From Pirellulales bacterium (lineage in GTDB: Bacteria > Planctomycetota > Planctomycetia > Pirellulales > JADZDJ01): DNA of 64,000 nucleotides. Within the stretch, counting starts at the first letter, position 1. The number at the start of each line of letters is the position of its first letter. The notes under the pieces were generated by a model. That model did not search any database, was not told where the DNA came from, and saw only the letters and a program-made list of their open reading frames with translations. Positions 36,553 to 44,739 of the stretch are shown one piece after another. A program made the position numbers and the translations under genes. Location: NCBI GenBank assembly GCA_020851115.1, contig JADZDJ010000224.1:1-64000 (forward strand), in the 5' to 3' direction.

Positions 36553-36787
36553 TTCGCATAAGTTCCTCGTGGCTGATCATCCATTCCTTGGATTTGCCTC
36601 GGCCGCAGTTCCTCTTCTCGGCCTTACATCTTTCCTGGCGGCACCACTCACGGACTGTGTACGAATCTCGGTCGAGTTGCTCGGCTGCGCTTGCGGTGTC
36701 GTACCAGTCCTGAATTTGCCGTTGCGACAGCAATTGTGCCACCATCGCCTTGATCTCGTTGAGTTCTTTTTCAATTGTTTCGTGCAT
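36512..36787 (-). CDS. Helix-turn-helix DNA-binding protein next to integrase
   Basis: The 91-residue protein has an N-terminal coiled segment (about 1-28), then an excisionase/MerR-like winged helix-turn-helix (TASAAEQLDRDSYTVREWCR) and a basic wing (CKAEKRNCGRGKSKEW). It is convergent with the integrase. It could act as a recombination directionality factor or regulate the integrase. It overlaps the integrase 3' end. Confidence 0.75.
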   Translation of the reverse strand: MHETIEKELNEIKAMVAQLLSQRQIQDWYDTASAAEQLDRDSYTVREWCRQERCKAEKRNCGRGKSKEWMISHEELMRIKSEGLLPRKPPQ

Positions 36788-36980
36788 GGTGTAACCTCTT
36801 CGGTTTGCCGGTCCACATCATCTGTGCCCAGAGTCCGTAGCTACGGCGAGTAGTGAGGGTTGCTTGCAGCAAAGAGTTGGGAGTGCGAGAATGGGTGATG
36901 GCGGCCTCGGTACGGCAGGATACGGCTGACGGTGCGGCGTCTTCTCGGCAAATCCAAAGCACCGACTGCTGGGGTGGCAA

Positions 36981-37071
36981 GGGCAGAAGAGCTGGGACAC
37001 GGGCGTAGTGGTGAAATCCAGGGGCCTCTAGCGGAGGTCTCTGTTGGCCCCGTGCCCCAGCTCTTCTGCCC
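36981..37071. other. Long hairpin beside the tRNA-Pro-like fragment
   Basis: GGGCAGAAGAGCTGGG (36981-36996) is perfectly inverted at 37056-37071. After one mismatch the pairing continues with CACGGG and CCCGTG, giving a stem of about 22 bp. The inner part has its own stem (GGCCTC with GAGGTC). No T-run follows. It lies 22 bp before the tRNA-Pro-like fragment, so it may belong to a recombination site or be a small structured RNA. Confidence 0.6.
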
Positions 37072-37093
37072 TCACCGGGATAGCGAAAGCCAG

Positions 37094-37136
37094 TTTCGCG
37101 ACCTGGAGGTCGCTGGTTCAAAACCAGTCGCCCCGA
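37094..37136 (+). pseudogene. 3' part of a tRNA-Pro-like gene, probable attachment scar
   Basis: From an anticodon-loop-like TTCGCGA the sequence runs through CCTGG, the variable loop AGGTC, the T-arm GCTGG-TTCAAAA-CCAGT and the acceptor strand CGCCCCG with discriminator A. This end fits bacterial tRNA-Pro (5' CGGGGCG). The 5' half is missing. It lies close to the integrase module, as expected for an integration scar. The isotype is less certain than for the tRNA-Leu piece. Confidence 0.6.
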
Positions 37137-37184
37137 CTTTATAAACCATTCTGAAGCAACGAGTTGCGTCGTTTCCCCCGAAAG

Positions 37185-37230
37185 TTCGGAAGACAGGTCG
37201 ACCCGCCATATAATGAATCCGTCTGGCGGG
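37185..37230 (+). promoter_or_regulatory. Promoter embedded in an inverted repeat
   Basis: A consensus -10 TATAAT (37209-37214) follows TTCGGA (37185-37190) with an 18-bp spacer. The inverted repeat CCCGCCA (37202-37208) and TGGCGGG (37224-37230) flanks the -10 box and could be an operator. It drives the truncated integrase gene at 37287. Confidence 0.55.
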
Positions 37231-37286
37231 TTGGTTCCATCGGATCTTCCACGACAAGGTTTACCTAACCTGTGGGAGGTCCGATC

Positions 37287-37400
37287 ATGCCACGCAAGGC
37301 TTCTGGAGAGCCCTGGCTTCAAAACGCCACCGACTGGTGGTGTGCTACCATTGGCGGAAAGCGAGTCTACCTCGCGAAAGATTATCCGGGCCGTGATATC
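37287..37400 (+). pseudogene. N-terminal stub of a tyrosine integrase
   Basis: With GGGAGG upstream, the frame starts MPRKASGEPWLQ and reads TDWWCATIGGKRVYLAKDY. This is the typical N-terminal arm-binding strand of planctomycete-type phage integrases. After about 35 codons the similarity stops where the reverse-strand ATPase stub begins, so the gene was cut by a rearrangement. Confidence 0.6.
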
Positions 37401-37535
37401 GTAGGTAATGACGGACTTGCCCTGACCGGGGTCGCCGTCCAAAAGCGTGATTGCGCAAGCTGGGATGCGCCCTGGCCAAATCCACGGCGTCGGCTGTTCT
37501 GTCACCTCGTTCGCCAATATCAGTTTGCGTTCCAT
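37377..37535 (-). pseudogene. N-terminal stub of an AAA/RecA-like ATPase
   Basis: On the - strand the frame starts MERKLILANEV and reads LLDGDPGQGKSVITYDITAR, with a Walker A motif of the AAA_25/RepA-helicase-like ATPases found next to integrases in mobile DNA. The rest of the ATPase is absent. Its broken end meets the broken end of the integrase stub head-on near 37380-37400. Confidence 0.65.
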
Positions 37536-38066
37536 GGTTCTGCAACCCTCAGTTTCAAAGGGTGCCACGAGTGCCAAGGGCTTGGCTGGCATGGTTGGCC
37601 TCCTTCCGCTAGCGTGGCCTCATATCCTTGCCCCCCCTGACGATGGGTGTCGGCGGTCGTTTCCGCTGCCGAATCGGCCAGGGGGAGCAGAGGAAACAGG
37701 TTGGGGCACGTGGCACCAGACGTACCCGTCTGCTCGCCAACGACCGGCGTAAGACGAGTTCGCGTACCATCTACATGGATTGATTTTAGAGGATCACGAG
37801 CAAATCATTCTCCCCCGTTCTCCGGCTGATTCTTGGTCAGTTTTTCGCCAGTAACCATTTTTCGGTGGGATTGGGGCGTCATTGGTGCCCAAGGACCGAA
37901 AGGGCGGTTATAACGGGAGTATTGGGGACGTGCTTCGTGCCCCAGGTCCGTTGCATACGGCTATACTCTGTGCCCGGAAGACACTGAAACCTGCGGCGGA
38001 AACGCCTGCTGCTTTGGCCTCGGGGAACGAAGAAGACCTGATGTTGCGGCAATCCAGGAGCCCAAG
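37536..38066. other. Gene-free stretch
   Basis: I see no credible gene in these 530 bp. CCAGGAGC at about 38053-38060 is the ribosome site of the next gene. A promoter for that gene must lie here, but I cannot single one out. Confidence 0.45.
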
Positions 38067-39704
38067 ATGAAACGGGAAGAAACTGATAGACGTGCGAGGG
38101 GGCCGCACGGATTTGCCTTGTGGTTCGTTGGCGCTCCGTATGACGCCAGGCTGGCTGCGACGGAGTTTTGGCATCCGGCCTTGGGGACGGACCATGACGG
38201 AGAGGGAAAGGTAATCGTGGCGTTGGCAAGCAACGGCGACATTGCGTGGAGCAAGAAAGACAAAGGGCCAAAGGCTCTGTCACATTTTACTGTGTGTGCT
38301 CTTGAGCACCTCATTCGCACTAAGGGAGACGTCCCCTTTGGATACTTAGGGCTGGGCATTAAGACACTCTACAATGCGTTCATCGCGGGGGGATATCGGT
38401 CGTCCACCATCAAGGGCATCTTCAGCAACTCGTGCAATTCTAAGTATGCCGAAGCGCCTCTTGGGACAGATATGGAACAAGCTTTTCTCGTTGTGGAGGG
38501 GGCAAAAAAAGCGCCCGTCGTGCGGTTGCGGGAACGCTTTCAAAGACCGTTAGACGCGGGCGATACGTTCGCGATCCATGTATTCTGGGAGTCTTCCCCG
38601 ATAACGCGGCCGGATTGGAACCTAGGACGGATCTACGATCCTAAACAAATCTGCGAGCTCGCGTCAGTTTTGGAGCGGTCGCTGAATTATGCGGCTCGAA
38701 CAGGAGGCCAAGCAGAAGCCGTGGCAACGGGAACTACTGAGGGTTCGGAGCAAGAGAAGGAGAATTCCCAGCAAGCTTCTTGCGCTGTCGAGACGGGCGT
38801 GAGGACTGCAAGTGAGGATTCTGCGGGCGAAGTCAATTGGAATGATCTTGGCGTCGCGGATCGCATGAGGGTGACGATCGTGAGGCGTAACTTCGTTCGA
38901 CTTGTGCTCAAGTTGATGATCGGGGACACGGCTGACGATTTTCAGAGGCACTTGGCACGGGAGTTCGTCTCAGAGCAAGTGTATACGAGTCTGCCCGATT
39001 TCACTTCTGTAGATGCTGTTGTGGCTATGTGTGACAGCCTTGGGGCTGTTGACGAGACATACCGCAAGACATTGTCAACCTTGAGTGCGACTTTCGATGA
39101 TATATGGCCCGAAATCAAGAATGAAATCCACAATTATCTGCGTAATTCTATACTGTCGTGCGACACCGCAGAATTGCCACCACTGACAATCGAGGACCGT
39201 AAGGACGTGAAAGTGCGATGGCACGAGGCGGATTGCCAATATGAATCCGAGAAGCAGAAGGCGTTTACACGCTGTGAGGAATTGGGTTTCGACGTTAAGA
39301 AAGGTGCAATCAAGCTTGGCAATGTCAGTGCCATCCTGGAAGTGCTTGCGAACCTACTAGAGGAAATGGTGAGAATTCACAAAGCGCAGGTCTTTCGCGA
39401 TGGAGCGAATTTGAGTCGGGTTAATCGTAGGAGAATTTGGGAGCGGTTAAGCGAACAAAGACGTATCTTGGTCGAGCCCATTCGCGAGGCATTTGAGAGA
39501 GAGGGAATCCTCTGCTATTCAGGCGTCACGAACTTGAGGCAACAAATGGAAGAGAATTACGAGGGACTTGTCGCGATTGAGTACTCGGGTTTTTTTGAGA
39601 GATTTACCGAGCGCGTAAAACAGCTGGAAAAATCACTGGGTTTTGAAGATCCTCTTGTCCACTATTATCGAGACTTCTTCAAGTCGCGACGTGAAGGTCT
39701 TTGA
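38067..39704 (+). CDS. Protein of unknown function
   Basis: The 545-residue cytoplasmic protein has AGGAG 7 bp before the ATG. I recognise no family. The N-terminal 200 residues are mixed alpha/beta. A hydrophilic Ser/Glu/Thr linker (about 210-255) follows. The C-terminal half is almost all helical with many charged residues (for example residues 400-545), suggesting coiled coil or protein contacts. No catalytic motif or membrane segment is visible. It stands alone between an integrase module and a plasmid-like module, a typical cargo position. Confidence 0.75.
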   Translation: MKREETDRRARGPHGFALWFVGAPYDARLAATEFWHPALGTDHDGEGKVIVALASNGDIAWSKKDKGPKALSHFTVCALEHLIRTKGDVPFGYLGLGIKTLYNAFIAGGYRSSTIKGIFSNSCNSKYAEAPLGTDMEQAFLVVEGAKKAPVVRLRERFQRPLDAGDTFAIHVFWESSPITRPDWNLGRIYDPKQICELASVLERSLNYAARTGGQAEAVATGTTEGSEQEKENSQQASCAVETGVRTASEDSAGEVNWNDLGVADRMRVTIVRRNFVRLVLKLMIGDTADDFQRHLAREFVSEQVYTSLPDFTSVDAVVAMCDSLGAVDETYRKTLSTLSATFDDIWPEIKNEIHNYLRNSILSCDTAELPPLTIEDRKDVKVRWHEADCQYESEKQKAFTRCEELGFDVKKGAIKLGNVSAILEVLANLLEEMVRIHKAQVFRDGANLSRVNRRRIWERLSEQRRILVEPIREAFEREGILCYSGVTNLRQQMEENYEGLVAIEYSGFFERFTERVKQLEKSLGFEDPLVHYYRDFFKSRREGL

Positions 39705-40097
39705 ACATCGGTCAGAGGCAGTCTTAATAGTTTGACTTCCGGGAGCAGTGCAGTGTCTGCACTGGTATGTGGATAGGTGGTGCGTGGCCTTTCGCGGTGA
39801 GTGCTGACAACTTGGACGACCCGAGCACAGAGAGAGTCAATGGCAACGAGTCGGGGACTGCCCTGCTGCCGGAATGGCTGCATGTCGGTGCAGCGATCGT
39901 CGGTTGCCAAGCGACGTCGGCGGGAAGAATGAATCGAAATCGGTTGGGGATTCATGCCTCCCTATTCGAGTAGCCTTTTAAGCAAATCGGTTCAACCATA
40001 GCCGACGGTAGCACGGACTAAGACGTTACTCAAAGCACCGGCAGTGCTGTCATGTTCTGCGTGTCGACAACCAAGTTGCGTTGACGAAGGGAGCGAC
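39705..40097. other. Gene-free stretch
   Basis: I see no supported gene, RNA or strong repeat in these 390 bp. Confidence 0.45.
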
Positions 40098-40355
40098 CTA
40101 CGCCGATTCCGCACCAGTGACGGTCACGGCAGCCGCCTTCTGCTGGTAGATCCAAGTATGCACGTCGGCGGCGGCCTTCGCGAGATTGGGCAAATCGCGG
40201 TCTTCAAACGAATTCGAATCACCCCACTTGTCACCGTCCTTGTAAACACGCTTGAAAGTCGTGTCGAAAAAATACCCGATTTGCGAATTTCGAGCCCAGA
40301 CAGCCGCGACGACGTTGCCGTAGCGGAGTCGGTAAGCCGGTTTGTTGTCATTCAT
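40098..40355 (-). CDS. Small conserved mobile-element protein
   Basis: The protein has 85 residues, and GAGGTGG precedes the ATG. The pattern LRYGNVVAAVWARN, F-x-TTFKRVYKDGDKW and LPNLAKAAADVHTWIYQQK is that of a family of short uncharacterised proteins common on plasmids and mobile islands. A strand-rich N-terminus and a C-terminal helix suggest a small nucleic-acid-binding fold, but the function is unknown. It lies downstream of the par genes on the same strand. Confidence 0.75.
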   Translation of the reverse strand: MNDNKPAYRLRYGNVVAAVWARNSQIGYFFDTTFKRVYKDGDKWGDSNSFEDRDLPNLAKAAADVHTWIYQQKAAAVTVTGAESA

Positions 40356-40531
40356 GATGCCACCTCATTGGTTGAGTCTCTCTTCGCGTTATGCAGCCGT
40401 GCAATGCCGCAGTGACTTACCGCCAGGAGGATTGGCAATGCAAAATTAGTCGCTGGGGGTCAACAAGAATTCCCTGGCGTTGGCCTGCGAAGCGAAAAGG
40501 ATGGTCGTTCCGAAAAACAGAGATACGGCCT

Positions 40532-40867
40532 TTAGCGATTTCGTTCGTGATAATCGGCCAAAGCCTTCTCGATTAGATGACTGAGGTGCATTCGTGCTTC
40601 CCAGGACCAGTCACGGTAGGTAGAGATTAAGTCCGCGGCGATTCGCACTGTGAACTTGTTCCTGGAAGTGCCTCTCGCGTTGGCACCCAGCGGTCGTCCG
40701 CGTCTCGCGAGAAGGCGAGCCCCGACAGGGCAGGCTTTGCTGGCTGACCGCCTTTGGGAGCTGCCGGGGAAAAAGCGGGCATCCTCGAATACGGTGTGCT
40801 CCGGTTCGGGGGACGACAGAATCCTGTCTAGCACTCCGGAAATACCGTGTACCTGAGCCTTGTTCAT
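40532..40867 (-). CDS. Small partner of ParA (ribbon-helix-helix type)
   Basis: The 111-residue protein has its ATG overlapping the parA stop by four bases (ATGA), so the two genes are translationally coupled. The N-terminal half is basic and flexible. The C-terminal 50 residues (NKFTVRIAADLISTYRDW and EARMHLSHLIEKALADY) match a ribbon-helix-helix fold. By position it is the centromere-binding (ParB-role) protein of the partition system. It is not a classical ParB. Confidence 0.75.
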   Translation of the reverse strand: MNKAQVHGISGVLDRILSSPEPEHTVFEDARFFPGSSQRRSASKACPVGARLLARRGRPLGANARGTSRNKFTVRIAADLISTYRDWSWEARMHLSHLIEKALADYHERNR

Positions 40868-41598
40868 AGCAGCACCGGCTGCAATTGCTCGACGACCTTT
40901 GCATAGTCCATAAGTGCTTTGGACGTAGTGAGCCGTTGTATTGTCCCGGCCGTCGTGGCGTACAACAGCCTGGAGTCCGCTCGGATGGTCCCGAGCAAAG
41001 GATAGAGACGGCCGACTTCAGTACGGACTTGTTCGGTAATCTTCCGCCGACGGTGGGAATTGGTTATTACGGCTCCGAGAATGTGCAAGTCGGGATTCAC
41101 TCGCTCCCTAATTGCCTCAATAGTAATATGTAGGTGGGCCAAGGCGTGTAACTCGAATCCGCCCGGTTGAACAACCGCGATCATGCCGCCGGCGGTGCTT
41201 AAGCAGTTTACCGAGAGCACTCCTAGCGATGGCGGGCAATCGAGAAGAACAACTGTGTTGGTTGGCAGAGCGGTCTTTTCCAAGCTGGTTCTGAGAAAGA
41301 ACTCGCGGCCAGTCTCGCTCAATAGCTCGGTTTCGGCCCGTCCAAGTTCGGTCGTGCTGGGCGTCAAGGTCAGGGACGGCAAAATGGTCCGAATCGGCAA
41401 GCCAGCCCTGTGCATGAGGGCGTGGTAGAAACTGTCCGTATCGTCTTGCACGCCGAACGAACGGGTAAGGCTTCCTTGGGGGTCACAATCAATCAAGTGT
41501 GTTGGTGTCCCACTGCGGGCCAGAAGGACGGCCAATGCCGCCGTGGTTGTGGTCTTGGCCGTGCCGCCCTTTTGGTTGGCGATAGCGATAATCCTCAT
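40864..41598 (-). CDS. parA: ParA-type partition ATPase
   Basis: The 244-residue Walker-type ATPase segregates low-copy replicons. It has a deviant Walker A (KGGTAKTT, residues 10-17), A' (IDCDPQG) and Walker B (VVLLDCPPSLG). Its length fits the short chromosomal or type Ib ParA class without an N-terminal helix-turn-helix. It is divergent from the replication initiator gene, with the origin between them, and coupled to the small partner gene downstream. Confidence 0.93.
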   Translation of the reverse strand: MRIIAIANQKGGTAKTTTTAALAVLLARSGTPTHLIDCDPQGSLTRSFGVQDDTDSFYHALMHRAGLPIRTILPSLTLTPSTTELGRAETELLSETGREFFLRTSLEKTALPTNTVVLLDCPPSLGVLSVNCLSTAGGMIAVVQPGGFELHALAHLHITIEAIRERVNPDLHILGAVITNSHRRRKITEQVRTEVGRLYPLLGTIRADSRLLYATTAGTIQRLTTSKALMDYAKVVEQLQPVLL

Positions 41599-41643
41599 GC
41601 CAAAGCGTTAGCACGGCCTACCCTGCCTGCCAAGAACCTATTT

Positions 41644-41727
41644 GCTGGCATTACAGTATTGCCATAATGCCAGCTTTTTGGGCAATCTGGCTTTGCCGGC
41701 ATTCGGGACGGCAATTGCCGCCGGCAA
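41644..41727. promoter_or_regulatory. Palindromes upstream of parA
   Basis: GCTGGCATTA (41644-41653) is perfectly inverted at 41665-41674. TTGCCGGC (41693-41700) is inverted at 41720-41727, and encloses the palindrome GGCAATTGCC (41710-41719). They begin 46 bp upstream of the parA start. This is where an operator or centromere site for the partition proteins is expected. Confidence 0.6.
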
Positions 41728-41745
41728 TAGAATTCCAGGAATTGA

Positions 41746-41842
41746 TACCGGGAATCAGGACAGGCAATAGCCGGGAACCGAGGCAGGGCAGTACCGGGAA
41801 CCGAGGCAGGCTTCTGGTGAAAATACCGTGAATGGAGACAGG
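41746..41842 (+). repeat. Four iterons of a replication origin
   Basis: There are four 19-bp direct repeats at 41746, 41769, 41792 and 41824, with consensus TACCGGGAACCGAGGCAGG. The first three are spaced exactly 23 bp apart and the fourth 32 bp. They lie between divergent parA and the initiator gene and are followed by AT-richer DNA (about 41865-41915). This is the layout of an iteron-controlled plasmid origin. Confidence 0.8.
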
Positions 41843-41917
41843 AAGGCGAGCGTAAAGGGTGCGAAATTACTGGATTGTACGCAAATCAACTTCTTGTTAT
41901 TCAACTGATTACAAACA

Positions 41918-41946
41918 GCAACAACAAAGCGGCAGCATGTTGTTGC
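41918..41946 (+). promoter_or_regulatory. Inverted repeat before the initiator gene
   Basis: GCAACAACA (41918-41926) and TGTTGTTGC (41938-41946) form a perfect 9-bp inverted repeat 20 bp before the first possible ATG of the initiator gene. Inverted repeats here are commonly bound by Rep dimers for autoregulation. Confidence 0.55.
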
Positions 41947-41965
41947 TCTTGCGGATTGGGGGAAA

Positions 41966-43486
41966 ATGAAGGAAGGGAAGAGTTCGATGGAAACCCACGG
42001 CGAAAGAGCTCATCTCAAGAGAATGGGTCGCGATGAAATGAATTTGGCGGAGTTCCCTTTGGCCTTGCTGGCCGACCGGGTTCCGCCAGGCTGCAAGACC
42101 CTGGTTTTCGAGGATCAGATCCGGGACAAGGGCCACGGGCAGGATGTCGTGCGGCGGTTGACGATTTCGGCTTGTGACAAATTCGGCCTTCCTACGGCGT
42201 TGGACGATGAAGTGATTTTGGGACTGGTGCAATTGAGCAAAGCCGACAATTTCACCAATCGGGAAGTGCCGTTCAGCCGCTACAAGCTTATTCACCTATT
42301 GAACTGGCGTGACGAAGGGAAAAGCTACTCGCGATTGGAGGAATCGCTTAAACGCTGGGTCGGAGTGACACTTTATTACGACAACGCTTGGTGGGACAAG
42401 GCCCGCAAGCGTTGGGTGAATGCACATTTTCACCTGCTCGACAACCTCACGCTATACCAGCGTCTCAAAAGCGGCGAACGGTCAACACGAGACAATAACG
42501 GCGGGCCGCTATCGTCGTTCACCTGGAACGAAATCATCTTTCGCAGCTTTCGTGCCGGGAATCTCAGGAAGGTCGATCTGGAATTCTACAAGACGCTCAA
42601 ATCGGCAGTCGCCAAGAGACTCTATCGTTTTCTCGACAAGCACTTCTATTTCGGCGGAAGGCAGCGTTATAACCTTGCTCGATTTGCTCGGGAGCATGTC
42701 GGTTTGCTAAGCCAAAGCTATGATGCCGCCCAGCTAAAACGCCGGCTAACGCCGGGTATCAGGGAATTAGAGGAAGCCGGCTACTTGGAAGCACTCCCTG
42801 CAAAAGAACGGTTCGTCTGCGTACGACGTGGTGAATGGGAGGTCGTGTTCATCCGTGCGGTGAAGCCGGCTCAGAAAGAGGTTGAATCACCCCAGCCGGC
42901 TGGCCTGGAAGCTCAATTGGTGGACCGTGGCGTGACCGCTTCGGTAGCGAATCGGCTGGTGCGTGACTTTCCCGCCGAAACGATCAATGCAAAGCTAAAC
43001 GTATTCGACCGTTTGGCCGCTCGCCGGGATGCTCGAATCTCCAAGAATCCAGCGGGTTATCTGGTAGAGTCGATTCGTAAAGACTACACGCCGCCACCAG
43101 AGATTCCGACAACGGTTTCTCTTGCCGCCGTGAAAAGCAACCCACCCGAACAATCGAAGGCACGCAAGCGCATTGAACGCCCCGAGGACAAGAAGTTCTA
43201 CGTGGAACAACAACAGATTGAGGAGCATCTTGCCGGGCTATCCGCCGAAAGACTGGCCGAATTGGAGGTCGAGGCACTAAAGTCCTCGCCATCGTTTATT
43301 GTCGAGCGATTCCGGGATGCTGTGGCTTCTGGAAGCGAAGCACTCACCCGCCAGTACCGCCGGTGTCTGCTGGAGAGGCATTTGCGAACGATCTTCAACT
43401 TAATGGCAGAACCAGCGTGTACATCCAGCAGGAAAGCGATTGGCGATACGCCGGAGCGATCCGCGGCGACCTGTCAGCAAGGATAG
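41966..43486 (+). CDS. Plasmid replication initiator (RPA family)
   Basis: The 506-residue protein belongs to the replication initiator protein A family. Characteristic segments are DEVILGLVQLS, RYKLIHLLNW, YSRLEESLKRW, FRAGNLRKVDLEFY and AVAKRLYRFLDK (about 75-230), a winged-helix DNA-binding region. A Pro/Lys linker and a C-terminal helical part follow. It would bind the iterons directly upstream and open the origin. An ATG at 41987 preceded by GGAAGGGAAGAG is an equally good or better start than 41966. The frame is intact, so the replicon may still be functional. Confidence 0.88.
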   Translation: MKEGKSSMETHGERAHLKRMGRDEMNLAEFPLALLADRVPPGCKTLVFEDQIRDKGHGQDVVRRLTISACDKFGLPTALDDEVILGLVQLSKADNFTNREVPFSRYKLIHLLNWRDEGKSYSRLEESLKRWVGVTLYYDNAWWDKARKRWVNAHFHLLDNLTLYQRLKSGERSTRDNNGGPLSSFTWNEIIFRSFRAGNLRKVDLEFYKTLKSAVAKRLYRFLDKHFYFGGRQRYNLARFAREHVGLLSQSYDAAQLKRRLTPGIRELEEAGYLEALPAKERFVCVRRGEWEVVFIRAVKPAQKEVESPQPAGLEAQLVDRGVTASVANRLVRDFPAETINAKLNVFDRLAARRDARISKNPAGYLVESIRKDYTPPPEIPTTVSLAAVKSNPPEQSKARKRIERPEDKKFYVEQQQIEEHLAGLSAERLAELEVEALKSSPSFIVERFRDAVASGSEALTRQYRRCLLERHLRTIFNLMAEPACTSSRKAIGDTPERSAATCQQG

Positions 43487-43517
43487 ACATGATAGCCGTG
43501 CGGCCGCTGAGGGCCGA

Positions 43518-44390
43518 TTACGCGGCGATGGCGAATGTGACTTCCGGCTGCTTCGCCTGGCGGCTGTTTTTGGCTTTCGACGGAGCCTTGTCGGAAGAAG
43601 TCCTGATGACGAATCCGGTTGTGTCGTTCTTTGCTTGCCCTTTGGCTTTCAGTCCTACGATCGTGCCAGCTTGGTCGAGGAATCTGGCGTCGTGCTTGTC
43701 GCCGTCGGTCACGGGTGTTCCCCAGTGCGTGTGTGGCAGGTCCGGCCAGAACACCACGGCGACCGTGCCCCCTTGGGCGAGGAAGTTGTATGCTTCGTCG
43801 TGGTTGCCAGGCTGTGCCGAGAAGGTAAGGTGATAATTCTTCGGCCAGCTCGGGTCGTTGAGGAACTGCACCATCCTGGAGGGAACCTTCGTGTAATCGA
43901 AGAAGTGGATGTTCGGGAATTCAGCGAATAGTTCGGGGTGAAGTCTTTTCCACGGCAGGTCACTGGAGCCGTTGAGCCTTACGGCGGGGATGAGTCCAAG
44001 TCTGCGGGCTTCTTCTTCCAACTGGCTCAGTTCAACGGTCAGCATTTGAAGGAAGAGTTGGTTCTTCTCCACGTAGAGTGCGGTTCGGCGGTCGCGAGCG
44101 AGTGCGTGGGTTGGCATTTGCATCCGTCCGCTGGAGTGGCCTAAGCACGCGGCCAGGCACCCCTGCGTCGCGTTGGGACAGAAGACTCCGGGGGTGAAGT
44201 AGAGAACTCTGGCCAGCACCCCGACGCTGCGGCTCTTCTCCGTCTTCAGTGAGGTTCCAAGTAAGAACTTCGGAAGGCCGTGCTTCTTCAGGATTTCCGC
44301 CGGCGTCATCTGGCCGAAAATGGTCTTCGGATCTGCGGAGCGAAGGATTCTGAGTTTCGGTTCTGAGTCTGTGGTTTTGGTCTTTTCCAT
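43518..44390 (-). CDS. GP88-family protein
   Basis: The 290-residue protein has a perfect GGAGG just upstream of the ATG at 44390. It resembles the phage and plasmid gene-product-88 family: FTPGVFCPNATQGCLAACLG and SSGRM near the N-terminus with three Cys, RLNGSSDLPW, IHFFDYTK and a Cys-poor C-terminus. The Cys cluster suggests a metal or Fe-S site, and the biochemical role is unknown. The C-terminal 30 residues are Lys/Ser/Ala-rich. It converges on the initiator gene with a 31-bp gap. Its ribosome site lies in a perfect hairpin (44397-44439). Confidence 0.8.
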   Translation of the reverse strand: MEKTKTTDSEPKLRILRSADPKTIFGQMTPAEILKKHGLPKFLLGTSLKTEKSRSVGVLARVLYFTPGVFCPNATQGCLAACLGHSSGRMQMPTHALARDRRTALYVEKNQLFLQMLTVELSQLEEEARRLGLIPAVRLNGSSDLPWKRLHPELFAEFPNIHFFDYTKVPSRMVQFLNDPSWPKNYHLTFSAQPGNHDEAYNFLAQGGTVAVVFWPDLPHTHWGTPVTDGDKHDARFLDQAGTIVGLKAKGQAKNDTTGFVIRTSSDKAPSKAKNSRQAKQPEVTFAIAA

Positions 44391-44396
44391 AGTGTT

Positions 44397-44439
44397 CCTC
44401 CTTTCGGTTCTCGCCCACACGCGTGGAACCGAAAGGAGG
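44397..44439 (-). promoter_or_regulatory. Hairpin that pairs with the GP88 gene ribosome-binding site
   Basis: Read on the - strand, CCTCCTTTCGGTTC is followed by a 15-nt loop and its perfect complement GAACCGAAAGGAGG, then AACACT and the ATG. All 14 pairs match, and the 3' arm is the Shine-Dalgarno. In the folded mRNA the ribosome site would be hidden. This is the design of a translational switch or a protein-bound operator. Confidence 0.75.
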
Positions 44440-44454
44440 GACACCAGAGCCCCT

Positions 44455-44547
44455 TTTCATCGCGGGCAACAAATAGGCGGCTGAAGGCAAGGGCAAGTGA
44501 CAGCTACGCTGGCACGCCCTTGCCTGCCGCTGCCGCCCGCGATGAAA
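44455..44547. other. Nested palindrome in the GP88 leader
   Basis: TTTCATCGCGGGC (44455-44467) is perfectly inverted at 44535-44547. Inside, GGCAAGGGC (44486-44494) is inverted at 44516-44524, and GCGGC/GCCGC and CAGC/GCTG pairs continue the stem. It could be a second leader structure of the GP88 mRNA, or a DNA site such as a transfer or replication signal. Confidence 0.6.
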
Positions 44548-44739
44548 GTGGCGAGGCTGTTTTGGAAAAGACCAGAACCACTAACTTGGAAAGGTAACCG
44601 AAAATATGCTCTGGTCTGATACTGAACACTTTCGGAGAAGCCAGCGGCGGTCGTGAAAAGCAAAGGCGGTCTGCCTCTAGCTCGTTCCGGAAAAGTTTGG
44701 TTGAAGAGTGCTTAAGTCGGCTGGCTGGCGTATTCTCTT

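Noticed and set aside
41746-41842. CRISPR-like array at the origin
   Set aside because: Four repeats with only 4-13 bp between them next to a replication initiator are iterons.
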